From CBFGRU01 sp965651255 (GTDB lineage Bacteria > Planctomycetota > Phycisphaerae > Phycisphaerales > SM1A02): a stretch of DNA of 8,230 nucleotides. The position numbers were made by a program, and so were the translations under genes. Of the stretch, positions 1 through 7,258 are shown piece after piece. Within the stretch, counting starts at the first letter, position 1. Each line of letters opens with the position of its first letter. The notes beneath the pieces were generated by a model, which was not told where the DNA came from, ran no database searches, and saw only the letters and a list, made by a program, of their open reading frames with translations. The stretch is taken from contig CBFGRU010000133.1 in assembly GCA_965651255.1 (NCBI GenBank), positions 1 to 8,230 on the forward strand. The letters are read 5' to 3'.

Positions 1-535
1 TTGGCCAGGGGCCGTCGGGCCACGGACCGAACTCCGGAGAGCGCGCGTTGAGTTGATCGCGTTCGGCCTGTTTCTTCGCCGCGCGGGCCGCAGCGATCTC
101 TTCCTCGACGAGGGCGATCAACTCATCGGCCTTTCCGCGATCGAGCGCCCGCGCCTGGTCGAACGCCCGGACCGCCAGGCGTTCTGCGTTCTCGGACCGT
201 TTGAACGCCCGACCGAGTTCCACCCACTGCTCGACGGATTCACGATTCATGACATTCACGAAGAGCATCCACGCATCATCCGGGTGCAGCTCGGTCCACA
301 GTCGCCGGCCGAACGAACCATCAAATCCGTTTCGATCCCACGCGGTCATATCGCCGACCACGCGGACGCCGTCGATCATGCGAAACGAGATGCGCTTGGG
401 GGCGATGGTGCGGACTTCATCTTCAACGGTGCGGTGGGAGACAGCCGCGCCAAACAGGAGTCCCGCCGCCAGAATGGCAGGCGCCAGCGCGAACAACCGT
501 CGAACGGCAGCATGAAGTCCGATGGGAATAATCAT
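1..535 (-). CDS. Exported or membrane-anchored protein of unknown function, 5' part only (C-terminus beyond left edge)
   Basis: Reading the minus strand from ATG at 535 gives 178 codons with no stop up to the window edge, so the gene is cut off on its 3' side. The N-terminus looks like a signal peptide or anchor: Arg at residues 12-13, then a hydrophobic stretch at about 14-32 (LFALAPAILAAGLLFGAAV). Residues 48-82 include the segment GDMTAWDRNGFDGSFGRRLW, rich in Trp, Gly and Asp, which suggests a small folded domain. Residues 100-163 are charged, Ala/Glu/Arg-rich and predicted helical or coiled coil. The visible end carries a short GPWP repeat (residues 170-178). The reverse strand also has an open frame, but the signal peptide, the GC-rich third codon positions and the Trp content favour this strand. 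Only a weak SD-like AGCAGG precedes the start. It is divergent from clpC. I do not recognise the family; export is inferred from the N-terminus. Confidence 0.72.
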   Translation of the reverse strand, partial: MIIPIGLHAAVRRLFALAPAILAAGLLFGAAVSHRTVEDEVRTIAPKRISFRMIDGVRVVGDMTAWDRNGFDGSFGRRLWTELHPDDAWMLFVNVMNRESVEQWVELGRAFKRSENAERLAVRAFDQARALDRGKADELIALVEEEIAAARAAKKQAERDQLNARSPEFGPWPDGPWP

Positions 536-715
536 ATGGGGACCTGCTTTCGCCGAATAAAGGATACGGAGGGATGGATGACTGGCACACCTTTCGCCGT
601 CTCTTTCTGAAGGAAGCGCCAATTCCTGCGGCGTCTTCCGGTTCTCCCCTACAGTCATGGGACGGGCGAACCGATTCGACTCATCCCGGCTGCGGCCGGA
701 AATCGGAGGCACACC

Positions 716-3346
716 ATGTTTGAACGACTCACCGACCGTGCCAGGAAGGTGATGGCACTGGCGAACCAGGAAGCTCAGCGCTTCAATCACGAATACATCG
801 GTACCGAGCACATTCTGCTGGGGCTGGTGAAAGAAGGATCAGGCGTCGGCGCCAACGTGCTGAAGAACCTTGATGTCGATCTGCGTAAGGTGCGGCTCGA
901 GGTGGAGAAGCTCGTGAAGAGCGGACCCGAGATGGTCACGATGGGCAAGCTTCCGCAGACCCCACGCGCGAAGAAGGTCATCGAGTACGCCATCGAAGAG
1001 GCACGAAACCTCAATCACAACTACGTGGGCACCGAGCACCTGCTGCTCGGCCTGCTGCGCGAACACGACGGTGTCGCCGCTCAGGTGCTCATGAATCTGA
1101 ACCTCAAGCTCGAGCAGGTGCGCGAAGAAGTGCTGAACCTGCTGGGTGCCGGCGTTGAACCCGAAGAAGCCGGCGAGATGATGGAACCGGGCCAACAGGA
1201 GCCCGGAGCCGCGGCCGCCGGAGCGCGCGGCGCCAAGAGCAAGACACCAGCGCTCGATTCGTTCGGTCGCGATCTGACTGAACTGGCCAAGCAGGGTCAG
1301 TTGGACCCGGTCATCGGCCGCAAGGATGAAATTGAGCGTCTCATCCAGGTGCTCTGCCGTCGCACGAAGAACAACCCGGTGCTGCTCGGTGAAGCCGGCG
1401 TCGGAAAGACCGCGATCGTCGAAGGTCTCGCGCAGTCGATCATCAGCAAGGATGTGCCCGATCTGCTGCAGGATCGTCGCCTCGTCGTGCTGGATCTTGC
1501 GATGATGGTCGCGGGCACGAAGTATCGCGGTCAGTTTGAAGAGCGCATCAAGGCGGTGATGAACGAAGTTCGTCGCGCGCGAAATGTGATTCTCTTCATC
1601 GACGAGTTGCACACGCTGGTCGGTGCGGGCGGCGCGGAAGGCGCGATCGACGCCTCGAACGTGCTCAAGCCCGCGCTCTCTCGCGGTGAGATTCAGTGCA
1701 TCGGCGCCACGACGTACGATGAGTACCGCAAATACATCGAGAAGGATGCCGCGCTCGAACGTCGCTTCCAGTCGATTCCCGTCGAGCCGCCGAATGCATC
1801 GCAGACGGTCGAGATTCTCAAGGGTCTGCGCGAGAAGTACGAGCAGCATCACCGCGTCAAGATCACCGACGAGGCGGTCGAAGCCGCGGTCGAACTCTCG
1901 GGCCGGTACATCACCGGTCGCGTGCAGCCGGACAAGTCCATCGACGTGATCGACGAGGCCGGCGCACGGTTGCGTCTGAAGAGCATGACCAAGCCGCCGG
2001 ACCTGGCGGAGCTGGAAGAGCAAATCGAGCGTCTCTCGATTGAGAAAGATGAAGCGGTCAAGAACGCCGATTACGAGCGTGCGGCCGAGCTGCGCGATCA
2101 GGCGGAGAAACTCCGCAAGAAGAAGGAAAAGCTCCAGCGCGATTGGCGCGAGAAGGCGTACGAGATGGGCGGCGTGGTTGATGAGGAAATCATCGCCGAG
2201 GTCGTCAGCAAGATGACAGGCGTTCCGCTCACCCGTCTGAAGAAGGAAGAGTCCGAGCGGCTGCTGCAACTCGAGAAGGAACTTCACAAATCGGTCGTCA
2301 GCCAGGAAGAGGCGGTCAAGGCCGTTTCCAAGGCCATCCGCAAGGCGCGGTCGGGCCTGAAAGACCCGAAGCGACCGATGGGTTCGTTCATCTTCATCGG
2401 GCCGTCCGGCGTCGGCAAGACGCTGCTGGCCAAGGCGCTCGCCGAGTTCCTGTTCGGCGATGCCGATGCCCTCGTGTACCTCGACATGAGCGAGTACATG
2501 GAGAAGCACAACGTCAGTCGCCTCATCGGCGCTCCGCCCGGCTACGTCGGCTACGAAGAAGGCGGGCAACTCACCGAGCGCATCCGCCGTCGCCCTTACG
2601 CGGTTCTGCTGCTCGATGAAGTCGAGAAGGCGCACCCGGATGTCTTCAACATGCTCCTGCAGATCATGGAAGAAGGCCGCCTCACCGATTCCTTCGGTCG
2701 GCACGTCGATTTCAAGAACGTCATTCTCATCATGACGAGCAACATCGGCGCCGATCTCATCAAGGGCGGGTCCGCCTTCGGGTTCGGCAAGCGCGAAGAG
2801 ATGCCGGACTATGAACGCATCAAGAAGGCGCTGATGGGCGAGGTCGAGAAGTTCTTCCGACCGGAGTTCATCAACCGTCTTGATGACACCATCGTCTTCC
2901 GTCCGCTGCGCAAAGAAGACCTGTACGAGATCATCGAGATCGAACTGGCCAAGGTCCGCAAGCGCCTCGATGAGAAGGAAATGAAGATCGAGCTCGATCA
3001 GGCCGCGAAGGACTTCCTGATCGACAAGGGTTACAACCCCGACTTCGGCGCCCGTCCGCTTCGCCGCGCGATCTCCAATTACATTGAAGATCCGCTCGCC
3101 GAGGCCCTGCTCTCCGGCGAGTACAACGCCGGTGAACAGATCAGCGTCACGCACAAGCCCGAAGCGGAGAATCTGTACTTCACCTCCATCGCGGCGAAGA
3201 AGTCCGATGGCGATGACAACGGCAAGGGCAAAGGCAAGGGTCGAGGCGGCGACAACGGCGGAGGCGGCAATGGTGGCGATGACCACGACGGCCCCTCCGG
3301 CGACACCCCCACCGCTCCGGCTGCTGCCGGTGAAGCCAAGGGCTGA
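716..3346 (+). CDS. clpC: ATP-dependent Clp protease ATP-binding subunit ClpC (HSP100/AAA+ unfoldase)
   Basis: This 876-residue protein is a cytoplasmic AAA+ unfoldase that, in this family, forms a hexamer and feeds unfolded proteins into the ClpP peptidase. Two Clp-N repeats lie at about 4-70 and 80-146, each with GTEH. D1 has Walker A GEAGVGKT (225-232), pore-loop KYRG (269-272), Walker B VILFIDE (291-297) and an arginine-finger region LERRF (347-351). A short middle domain with a UVR-like helix (YERAAELRDQAEKL, 453-466) separates it from D2, which marks ClpC rather than ClpB. D2 has Walker A GPSGVGKT (562-569), pore loop GYVG (609-612), Walker B AVLLLDE (629-635) and sensor 2 GARPLRRAI (778-786). 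An FGFG segment (688-691) sits where the ClpP-binding loop is expected. The start has a good SD, GGAGG at 705-709, six bases upstream. Residues 828-876 form a low-complexity tail, making it longer than the roughly 810 residues of Bacillus ClpC. No ctsR, mcsA or mcsB is adjacent, and I see no CIRCE or CtsR operator upstream. Confidence 0.98.
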   Translation: MFERLTDRARKVMALANQEAQRFNHEYIGTEHILLGLVKEGSGVGANVLKNLDVDLRKVRLEVEKLVKSGPEMVTMGKLPQTPRAKKVIEYAIEEARNLNHNYVGTEHLLLGLLREHDGVAAQVLMNLNLKLEQVREEVLNLLGAGVEPEEAGEMMEPGQQEPGAAAAGARGAKSKTPALDSFGRDLTELAKQGQLDPVIGRKDEIERLIQVLCRRTKNNPVLLGEAGVGKTAIVEGLAQSIISKDVPDLLQDRRLVVLDLAMMVAGTKYRGQFEERIKAVMNEVRRARNVILFIDELHTLVGAGGAEGAIDASNVLKPALSRGEIQCIGATTYDEYRKYIEKDAALERRFQSIPVEPPNASQTVEILKGLREKYEQHHRVKITDEAVEAAVELSGRYITGRVQPDKSIDVIDEAGARLRLKSMTKPPDLAELEEQIERLSIEKDEAVKNADYERAAELRDQAEKLRKKKEKLQRDWREKAYEMGGVVDEEIIAEVVSKMTGVPLTRLKKEESERLLQLEKELHKSVVSQEEAVKAVSKAIRKARSGLKDPKRPMGSFIFIGPSGVGKTLLAKALAEFLFGDADALVYLDMSEYMEKHNVSRLIGAPPGYVGYEEGGQLTERIRRRPYAVLLLDEVEKAHPDVFNMLLQIMEEGRLTDSFGRHVDFKNVILIMTSNIGADLIKGGSAFGFGKREEMPDYERIKKALMGEVEKFFRPEFINRLDDTIVFRPLRKEDLYEIIEIELAKVRKRLDEKEMKIELDQAAKDFLIDKGYNPDFGARPLRRAISNYIEDPLAEALLSGEYNAGEQISVTHKPEAENLYFTSIAAKKSDGDDNGKGKGKGRGGDNGGGGNGGDDHDGPSGDTPTAPAAAGEAKG
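3221..3238 (+). repeat. Short in-frame hexamer repeat (GGCAAR x3) encoding Gly-Lys pairs in the ClpC tail
   Basis: Three tandem copies of GGCAAG/GGCAAA encode GKGKGK within the low-complexity C-terminal tail of ClpC. The following bases continue as GGN-rich codons for Gly, Asp and Asn. Such simple repeats can expand or contract by slippage without breaking the frame, which may be how the tail arose (inference). Confidence 0.6.
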
Positions 3347-3381
3347 AACGCAACGCCCCGCTTCGCAACCCGATCATGAAC

Positions 3382-3420
3382 AACGCCCCGCATCAACCGT
3401 GATGCGGGGCGTTTCGTTTC
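3382..3420 (+). terminator. Intrinsic terminator of clpC, possibly bidirectional with proS
   Basis: A perfect 14-bp inverted repeat (3382-3395 with 3400-3413) encloses a four-base loop ACCG. The stem is GC-rich (core CGCCCCGCAT) and is followed by TTTCGTTTC, a T-rich though interrupted tail. It begins 36 bases after the clpC stop and ends about 26-33 bases beyond the proS stop on the other strand. Its position between two convergent genes suggests it stops transcription from both sides. The T tract is good only in the clpC direction; on the minus strand the stem is followed by GTTC, so proS termination there is less certain. Confidence 0.85.
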
Positions 3421-3445
3421 CTGCCGATTCGTATACGGGCTGAAC

Positions 3446-5008
3446 TCAATACGCCTTCGCAAACACGACGCGCTGCGGACTCCTGCGGCCGGTGAAGATG
3501 CACTCCCCTTCACCGCCGGCAATCGACTTCTCAAGCGGGATGCAGCGAATCGTCACCCCAAGATCACTCTTGATCTGCGCTTCAACCTCCGCATCGCCGC
3601 ACCAGTGCGCGAGTGCGAATCCGCCATGTATCTCGGCCTGCTGTTCATCACCCTTGCCCCCCTGCGGGGTGAAGAATGCGTAGAAGTCATCCTTCGACGT
3701 GAACTCGCGCGTGTACTGCTCGCGCATCGCCTTCGCGCGGTCGAACAGCCCCTGCTGCATGTCATCGAGAATCGTCTCGATCGTGGCGATGAACTCTTCG
3801 CGCTGAATCGACTGTTTCTCCTTGGGTGATCGATCCCGCCGCGCGAGGAAGACCGAGTCGCTGGCGATATCGCGCGGCCCAACTTCTGCGCGAAGGGGGA
3901 TGCCCTTCTTCACCCATTGCCACACTTTGTCACCGCCCCGCACATCGCGCGCATCAATCTCAACCTCAATGTTGCGGCCGTGATACGTTTTCGCACGGAG
4001 CGCTTGCGCAAGTTTCTCGCAGTACTCCATCACTTCCGCAGCTGTCTCCGCCTTGTGCACGACCGGAAGGATGACCAGGTGCGCCGGCGCCAGTTTGGGC
4101 GGCAGCACCATCCCGTCATCATCCGCATGGGTCATGATCAGGCCGCCGACCAACCGGGTGGAAACGCCCCACGAAGTCGTCCATGCGTGCTGCAACGTTC
4201 CCGATTCATCCAGGAACTTGATATCGCTGGCCGTCGAGAAGTTCTGCCCGAGGAAGTGTGATGTTCCTGCCTGCAGCGCGCGACGATCCTGCATCATCGC
4301 CTCGATCGAATAGGTCGAGACTGCGCCGGGGAAGCGTTCGCTCGCGGTCTTCTCGCCCCGGATCACGGGCATCGCCATCCAGTTCTCTGCGAAGTCCGCG
4401 TAGACATCGAGCATGCGCATCGTCTCTTCGCGGGCCTCTTCGCTGGTGGCATGAGCGGTGTGCCCCTCCTGCCAGAGAAACTCCGCGGTCCGCAGGAAGA
4501 GGCGCGTCCGCAACTCCCACCGAACCACGTTAGCCCACTGGTTGATCAGCAGAGGGAGATCGCGGTATGACTGAATCCACTTGGCGAACGAGGCGCCGAT
4601 GATCGTCTCACTCGTGGGGCGGACGATGAGCGGCTCTTCCAGCCGGGCTTCGGGGTCGGGCATCAAGCCGGAGCCGTCCTCCTTCGGCACCAGTCGATGG
4701 TGCGTCACGATCGCGCACTCCTTCGCGAAGCCGTCCACATGCTCGGCTTCTTTCTCCAGAAACGAGAGAGGGATAAAGAGCGGAAAGTAGGCGTTCCGGT
4801 GGCCGGTCTCCTTGAACATGCGGTCGAGCGAACGCTGCATGTTCTCCCACAGGGCATACCCCCAGGGCTTGATGACCATGCAGCCGCGGACGGGCGATGT
4901 TTCCGCGAGGTCCGCCGCGCGGATGACCTGCTGGTACCACTCCGGGTAATCGGCTTCACGGGTGGGGGTGATGGCGGTCTGGGGCTTCGATCCGGTGGCC
5001 TGGGACAT
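3446..5008 (-). CDS. proS: Prolyl-tRNA synthetase, archaeal/eukaryotic type (class II, no editing insertion)
   Basis: This enzyme charges tRNA-Pro with proline in the cytoplasm. The 520-residue protein has the compact archaeal/eukaryotic-type architecture: a class II catalytic core (about 20-300), an anticodon-binding domain (about 305-410) and a C-terminal zinc-type domain ending in the conserved terminal Tyr (FAKAY). Visible motifs are the proline-site RPTSET (130-135), motif 2 RWELRTR...RTAEFLWQEGHTAH (163-186), SHFLGQNFS (250-258) and motif 3 GVSTRLVGG (281-289). The roughly 180-residue editing insertion of typical bacterial ProRS is absent. Of the usual four zinc cysteines, Cys470 and Cys503 are present, but the expected partners are Val475 and Thr506. 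I chose ATG 5008 because GGAAG lies six bases upstream; the frame stays open to an ATG at 5077, but the extra 23 residues do not look like family sequence. It is convergent with clpC and divergent from the kinase gene. Confidence 0.96.
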   Translation of the reverse strand: MSQATGSKPQTAITPTREADYPEWYQQVIRAADLAETSPVRGCMVIKPWGYALWENMQRSLDRMFKETGHRNAYFPLFIPLSFLEKEAEHVDGFAKECAIVTHHRLVPKEDGSGLMPDPEARLEEPLIVRPTSETIIGASFAKWIQSYRDLPLLINQWANVVRWELRTRLFLRTAEFLWQEGHTAHATSEEAREETMRMLDVYADFAENWMAMPVIRGEKTASERFPGAVSTYSIEAMMQDRRALQAGTSHFLGQNFSTASDIKFLDESGTLQHAWTTSWGVSTRLVGGLIMTHADDDGMVLPPKLAPAHLVILPVVHKAETAAEVMEYCEKLAQALRAKTYHGRNIEVEIDARDVRGGDKVWQWVKKGIPLRAEVGPRDIASDSVFLARRDRSPKEKQSIQREEFIATIETILDDMQQGLFDRAKAMREQYTREFTSKDDFYAFFTPQGGKGDEQQAEIHGGFALAHWCGDAEVEAQIKSDLGVTIRCIPLEKSIAGGEGECIFTGRRSPQRVVFAKAY

Positions 5009-5260
5009 GTCGCACTTCCATCGCTGGCGGCTGAAAACCGTGTCTGGGGGGCAGAACGGCAACAATAGGCCGATCATCGAACCGCGGAATCCACGCCCCG
5101 GTGCATCCGACCCGGCCGAACCCTAAATCCATGCATACGGGAACTTTACCCCGGTTTGTCGATCGATGGTGGCCTCGGACAAATGAGCCGGATACCCTTG
5201 GCTGATGTCGTTCGCCATGGGTGCGGGCGCTCACCTTCCACGAAGAAGGAGGCAGTGGAC
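5009..5260. other. Divergent intergenic region between proS and the histidine kinase gene, with a small inverted repeat
   Basis: This gap of about 250 bases must hold the promoters of both genes if the kinase starts at 5261. I see no confident -35/-10 pair on either strand. A six-base inverted repeat, TTTGTC (5155-5160) and GACAAA (5178-5183), is separated by 17 bases, roughly two helical turns between half-site centres, and might be an operator. Such a short repeat can easily occur by chance. No RNA gene or small ORF with a convincing SD is visible. Confidence 0.35.
5246..5252 (+). promoter_or_regulatory. Strong Shine-Dalgarno that sets a TTG start for the histidine kinase
   Basis: AAGGAGG is a near-complete anti-16S complement and lies eight bases before an in-frame TTG at 5261. 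The other in-frame starts (TTG 5156, ATG 5183) lack a comparable site, and GTG 5255 is only two bases away from it, too close. Starting at 5261 puts the first transmembrane helix right at the N-terminus. Confidence 0.75.
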
Positions 5261-7177
5261 TTGGGTATCGAAGCATTGTTATCGGGCGTCACCGCCCTGT
5301 TTATCGTTTTCGGGTTTCTCTTGCTCTTTCTTGTTCGCGCGCGACGGATCTCCGATCACGTGTTGAGCCGTTTCCGCGCGCTGCGCGATCGGGGCGGGCG
5401 GAATCGGACGACTTCTTCAGCCCTGATGACCCGCATCGCTTTGCCCGCATCAATCATCACGATTCTGCTGGGCACGATCTTTGCCTACAGCGGGTGGCGA
5501 AACAGCATGGATCTCGTCGAGCGGCAGGTTATCACCGCCAGCCGGGCGCAATCACACGCGCTCATCGCCGCGGTGCAGCGCGAAACACAGCGGACCAACT
5601 CCGAGGACAAGGCGTCGTTCGTTCAACTCATTGAACGTCGGTGGAATGACCTGGCGCCGATGCGTCAGGATGCGAGTCTGTGCGTGGTGAGTTACGAAGG
5701 CGTGCTGCTTTTCGACTCGGCCAACCCGGGTGCGATTGGAACCCAGGTAGACCATCTGCCACTGGGCGCGGTCGGCTCGGAGACACCGGCCACGTTTGGC
5801 GAGATTATCAAGACTCGGTGGAGCTGGGGCGGATTGCACGACAATCCGTTCGGCACCGCTCAGTACAGCGCGTACGAGCACCTGCCGGAGTTCGATGCCA
5901 TGCTCGCGGTTCACATTCCCGCCGCAGCGGTTCATCGCGACATGCTGGTGGCGGCCATCCCGTGGGGACTGGGCGCGGTGCTGGCGTTCATGGTGCTGCC
6001 CGCTGCCTTCTTCTCGCTGCATCGCGCGCATACCGGCGCTTCGGGTCGAATCGTCCGCATGCTGGAAGAGAAACACGAACAGGATGCCACGCTGCGCATG
6101 ATCCTGCGCGGCAGCGCCATCGGGCTCTGGTCCCACGATCTGCGAACCAATGACTGTTTCTACTCTCATGAATGGGCGGAACAGCTCGGCGTGGACCCGG
6201 CGACCCTGACGACTTCGCCGGAAGAGTTCACCGGTCGATTGCACCCCGATGATCGGGTGCGCCTGGACCAACTGACCGAGGAGCTTGCCGGCGGCAATGA
6301 GGAATTCGCAGAGGCAGAGTTCCGACTGCGCCACGCCGATGGACAGTATCGCTGGATACTCAGTCGGGCTGCCATCGTGCGCAGCGCCGATGGCCGGTCG
6401 ATCGAACGACTCTTCGGATGCCACATCGATGTCACCGATCGCCGCCACGCGCGCGAAGAGATTCGCAAGTCAAACGAACAGCTTCGCCTGCTGCTCAGCG
6501 AGCTTGATCACCGGGTGCGAAACAATCTGGCGGGGCTGCTGGGACTCGTGCAGATGTGCAGGATGCAGCCGATGGATGTGGATTCGATGCGCGAGCGCAT
6601 TGAACGACACATTAAAATGTGCGCCCGCGTCCATGCGCTGCTGAGTTCACGGAAGTGGGCGGATCTGCGCCTTGATTCACTATTGCCGCAACTCTTCGAC
6701 GGCGATTCACTGAATCGCGTGAACCTGACCGGCGATTCGGACATCACCATTTCCGCGGATCGCGCAAACAGCGTTGCGGTTGTTCTGAACGAACTGGCGA
6801 CCAACGCGCGCAAGCACGGCGCATTGTCGCGCGACGATGGCGTGCTGAACATTCGGTGGACGACACATGAAGATGCGGTGCGCGATGGTGTGTACCTGCG
6901 AATACTCTGGGAAGAGTCGTGGAACCGTCACCGCACGCGAGCCGACCGTAGGGACACCGCCAGCACCGGACTCGGCACGTCGCTGGTGGAAGGGCTGGTG
7001 ACGAGCGAATTGCGTGGCCGCATGGCGTGGCAGTACCTGCCCAACGGCGTGCGTCATCAGTTGGAGATTCTGATTCGAGATCGCCACCCATCCATCGGCG
7101 ATGCGGAGGAAACGGCCTGCCTCGTGCAGACGCTTCCAGCGCCAGGTTCGGGACAACCGATTACGAACGCAGCATGA
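5261..7177 (+). CDS. Membrane sensor histidine kinase, PAS domain plus HisKA_2/HWE-like kinase core
   Basis: From TTG 5261 the protein has 638 residues. Predicted transmembrane helices lie at about 3-25, 58-78 and 229-252, giving an outside N-terminus, a short basic cytoplasmic loop, and a periplasmic region of about 150 residues (79-227) that resembles a Cache-type sensor (DSAN, IGT). A PAS_3-like domain follows at about 276-395, with LHPDDR, an FRLRHADGQYRWI segment and IDVTDRR. The kinase core has the phosphoacceptor motif ELDHRVRNNLAG with His417, an N box NELATNARKHGAL (510-522), a WEE motif (550-552) and a glycine segment TGLGTSLVEGL (569-579). This is HisKA_2/HWE type rather than classical HisKA. 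By family, it autophosphorylates and passes phosphate to a response regulator; none is encoded here, so partner and signal are unknown. The ORF could extend upstream to 5156 (673 residues), with poorer start signals. The final 25 or so residues are likely disordered. Confidence 0.92.
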   Translation: MGIEALLSGVTALFIVFGFLLLFLVRARRISDHVLSRFRALRDRGGRNRTTSSALMTRIALPASIITILLGTIFAYSGWRNSMDLVERQVITASRAQSHALIAAVQRETQRTNSEDKASFVQLIERRWNDLAPMRQDASLCVVSYEGVLLFDSANPGAIGTQVDHLPLGAVGSETPATFGEIIKTRWSWGGLHDNPFGTAQYSAYEHLPEFDAMLAVHIPAAAVHRDMLVAAIPWGLGAVLAFMVLPAAFFSLHRAHTGASGRIVRMLEEKHEQDATLRMILRGSAIGLWSHDLRTNDCFYSHEWAEQLGVDPATLTTSPEEFTGRLHPDDRVRLDQLTEELAGGNEEFAEAEFRLRHADGQYRWILSRAAIVRSADGRSIERLFGCHIDVTDRRHAREEIRKSNEQLRLLLSELDHRVRNNLAGLLGLVQMCRMQPMDVDSMRERIERHIKMCARVHALLSSRKWADLRLDSLLPQLFDGDSLNRVNLTGDSDITISADRANSVAVVLNELATNARKHGALSRDDGVLNIRWTTHEDAVRDGVYLRILWEESWNRHRTRADRRDTASTGLGTSLVEGLVTSELRGRMAWQYLPNGVRHQLEILIRDRHPSIGDAEETACLVQTLPAPGSGQPITNAA

Positions 7178-7258
7178 TGCAAATCCAGCCGCGCTGACAC
7201 CCACGCGCACGGCCAGCGGCGCAACGCCTGTGGTGTGATCATCACCTACGATCCACCC

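Noticed and set aside
53..610. A 185-codon plus-strand open frame opposite the left-edge gene
   Set aside because: It starts at TTG without an SD and its product is rich in Arg, Asp and His with no domain. The minus-strand frame has a signal peptide and better third-position bias.
536..715. Heat-shock-type control of clpC (CIRCE, CtsR box or sigma-32-like promoter)
   Set aside because: No TTAGCACTC repeat or CtsR heptamer repeat is present. A CCCCTACAGT near 647-655 faintly resembles a sigma-32 -10 box but has no matching -35 at proper spacing.
839..3286. An 815-codon open frame antisense to nearly all of clpC
   Set aside because: Its translation is a composition-driven mirror of a highly biased, GC-rich gene (rich in Leu, Asp, Arg, Val and His, with no domain). 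Clp genes with strong codon bias often leave an antisense frame open. No credible start signal was seen.
4956..5276. A 106-codon minus-strand frame across the proS upstream gap
   Set aside because: It overlaps proS out of frame, has no SD and shows no protein-like features.
7178..7258. Terminator between the kinase and the prenyltransferase
   Set aside because: A GCCGCGCTG/CAGCGGC pairing is imperfect and has no T tract, so neither termination nor read-through can be claimed.
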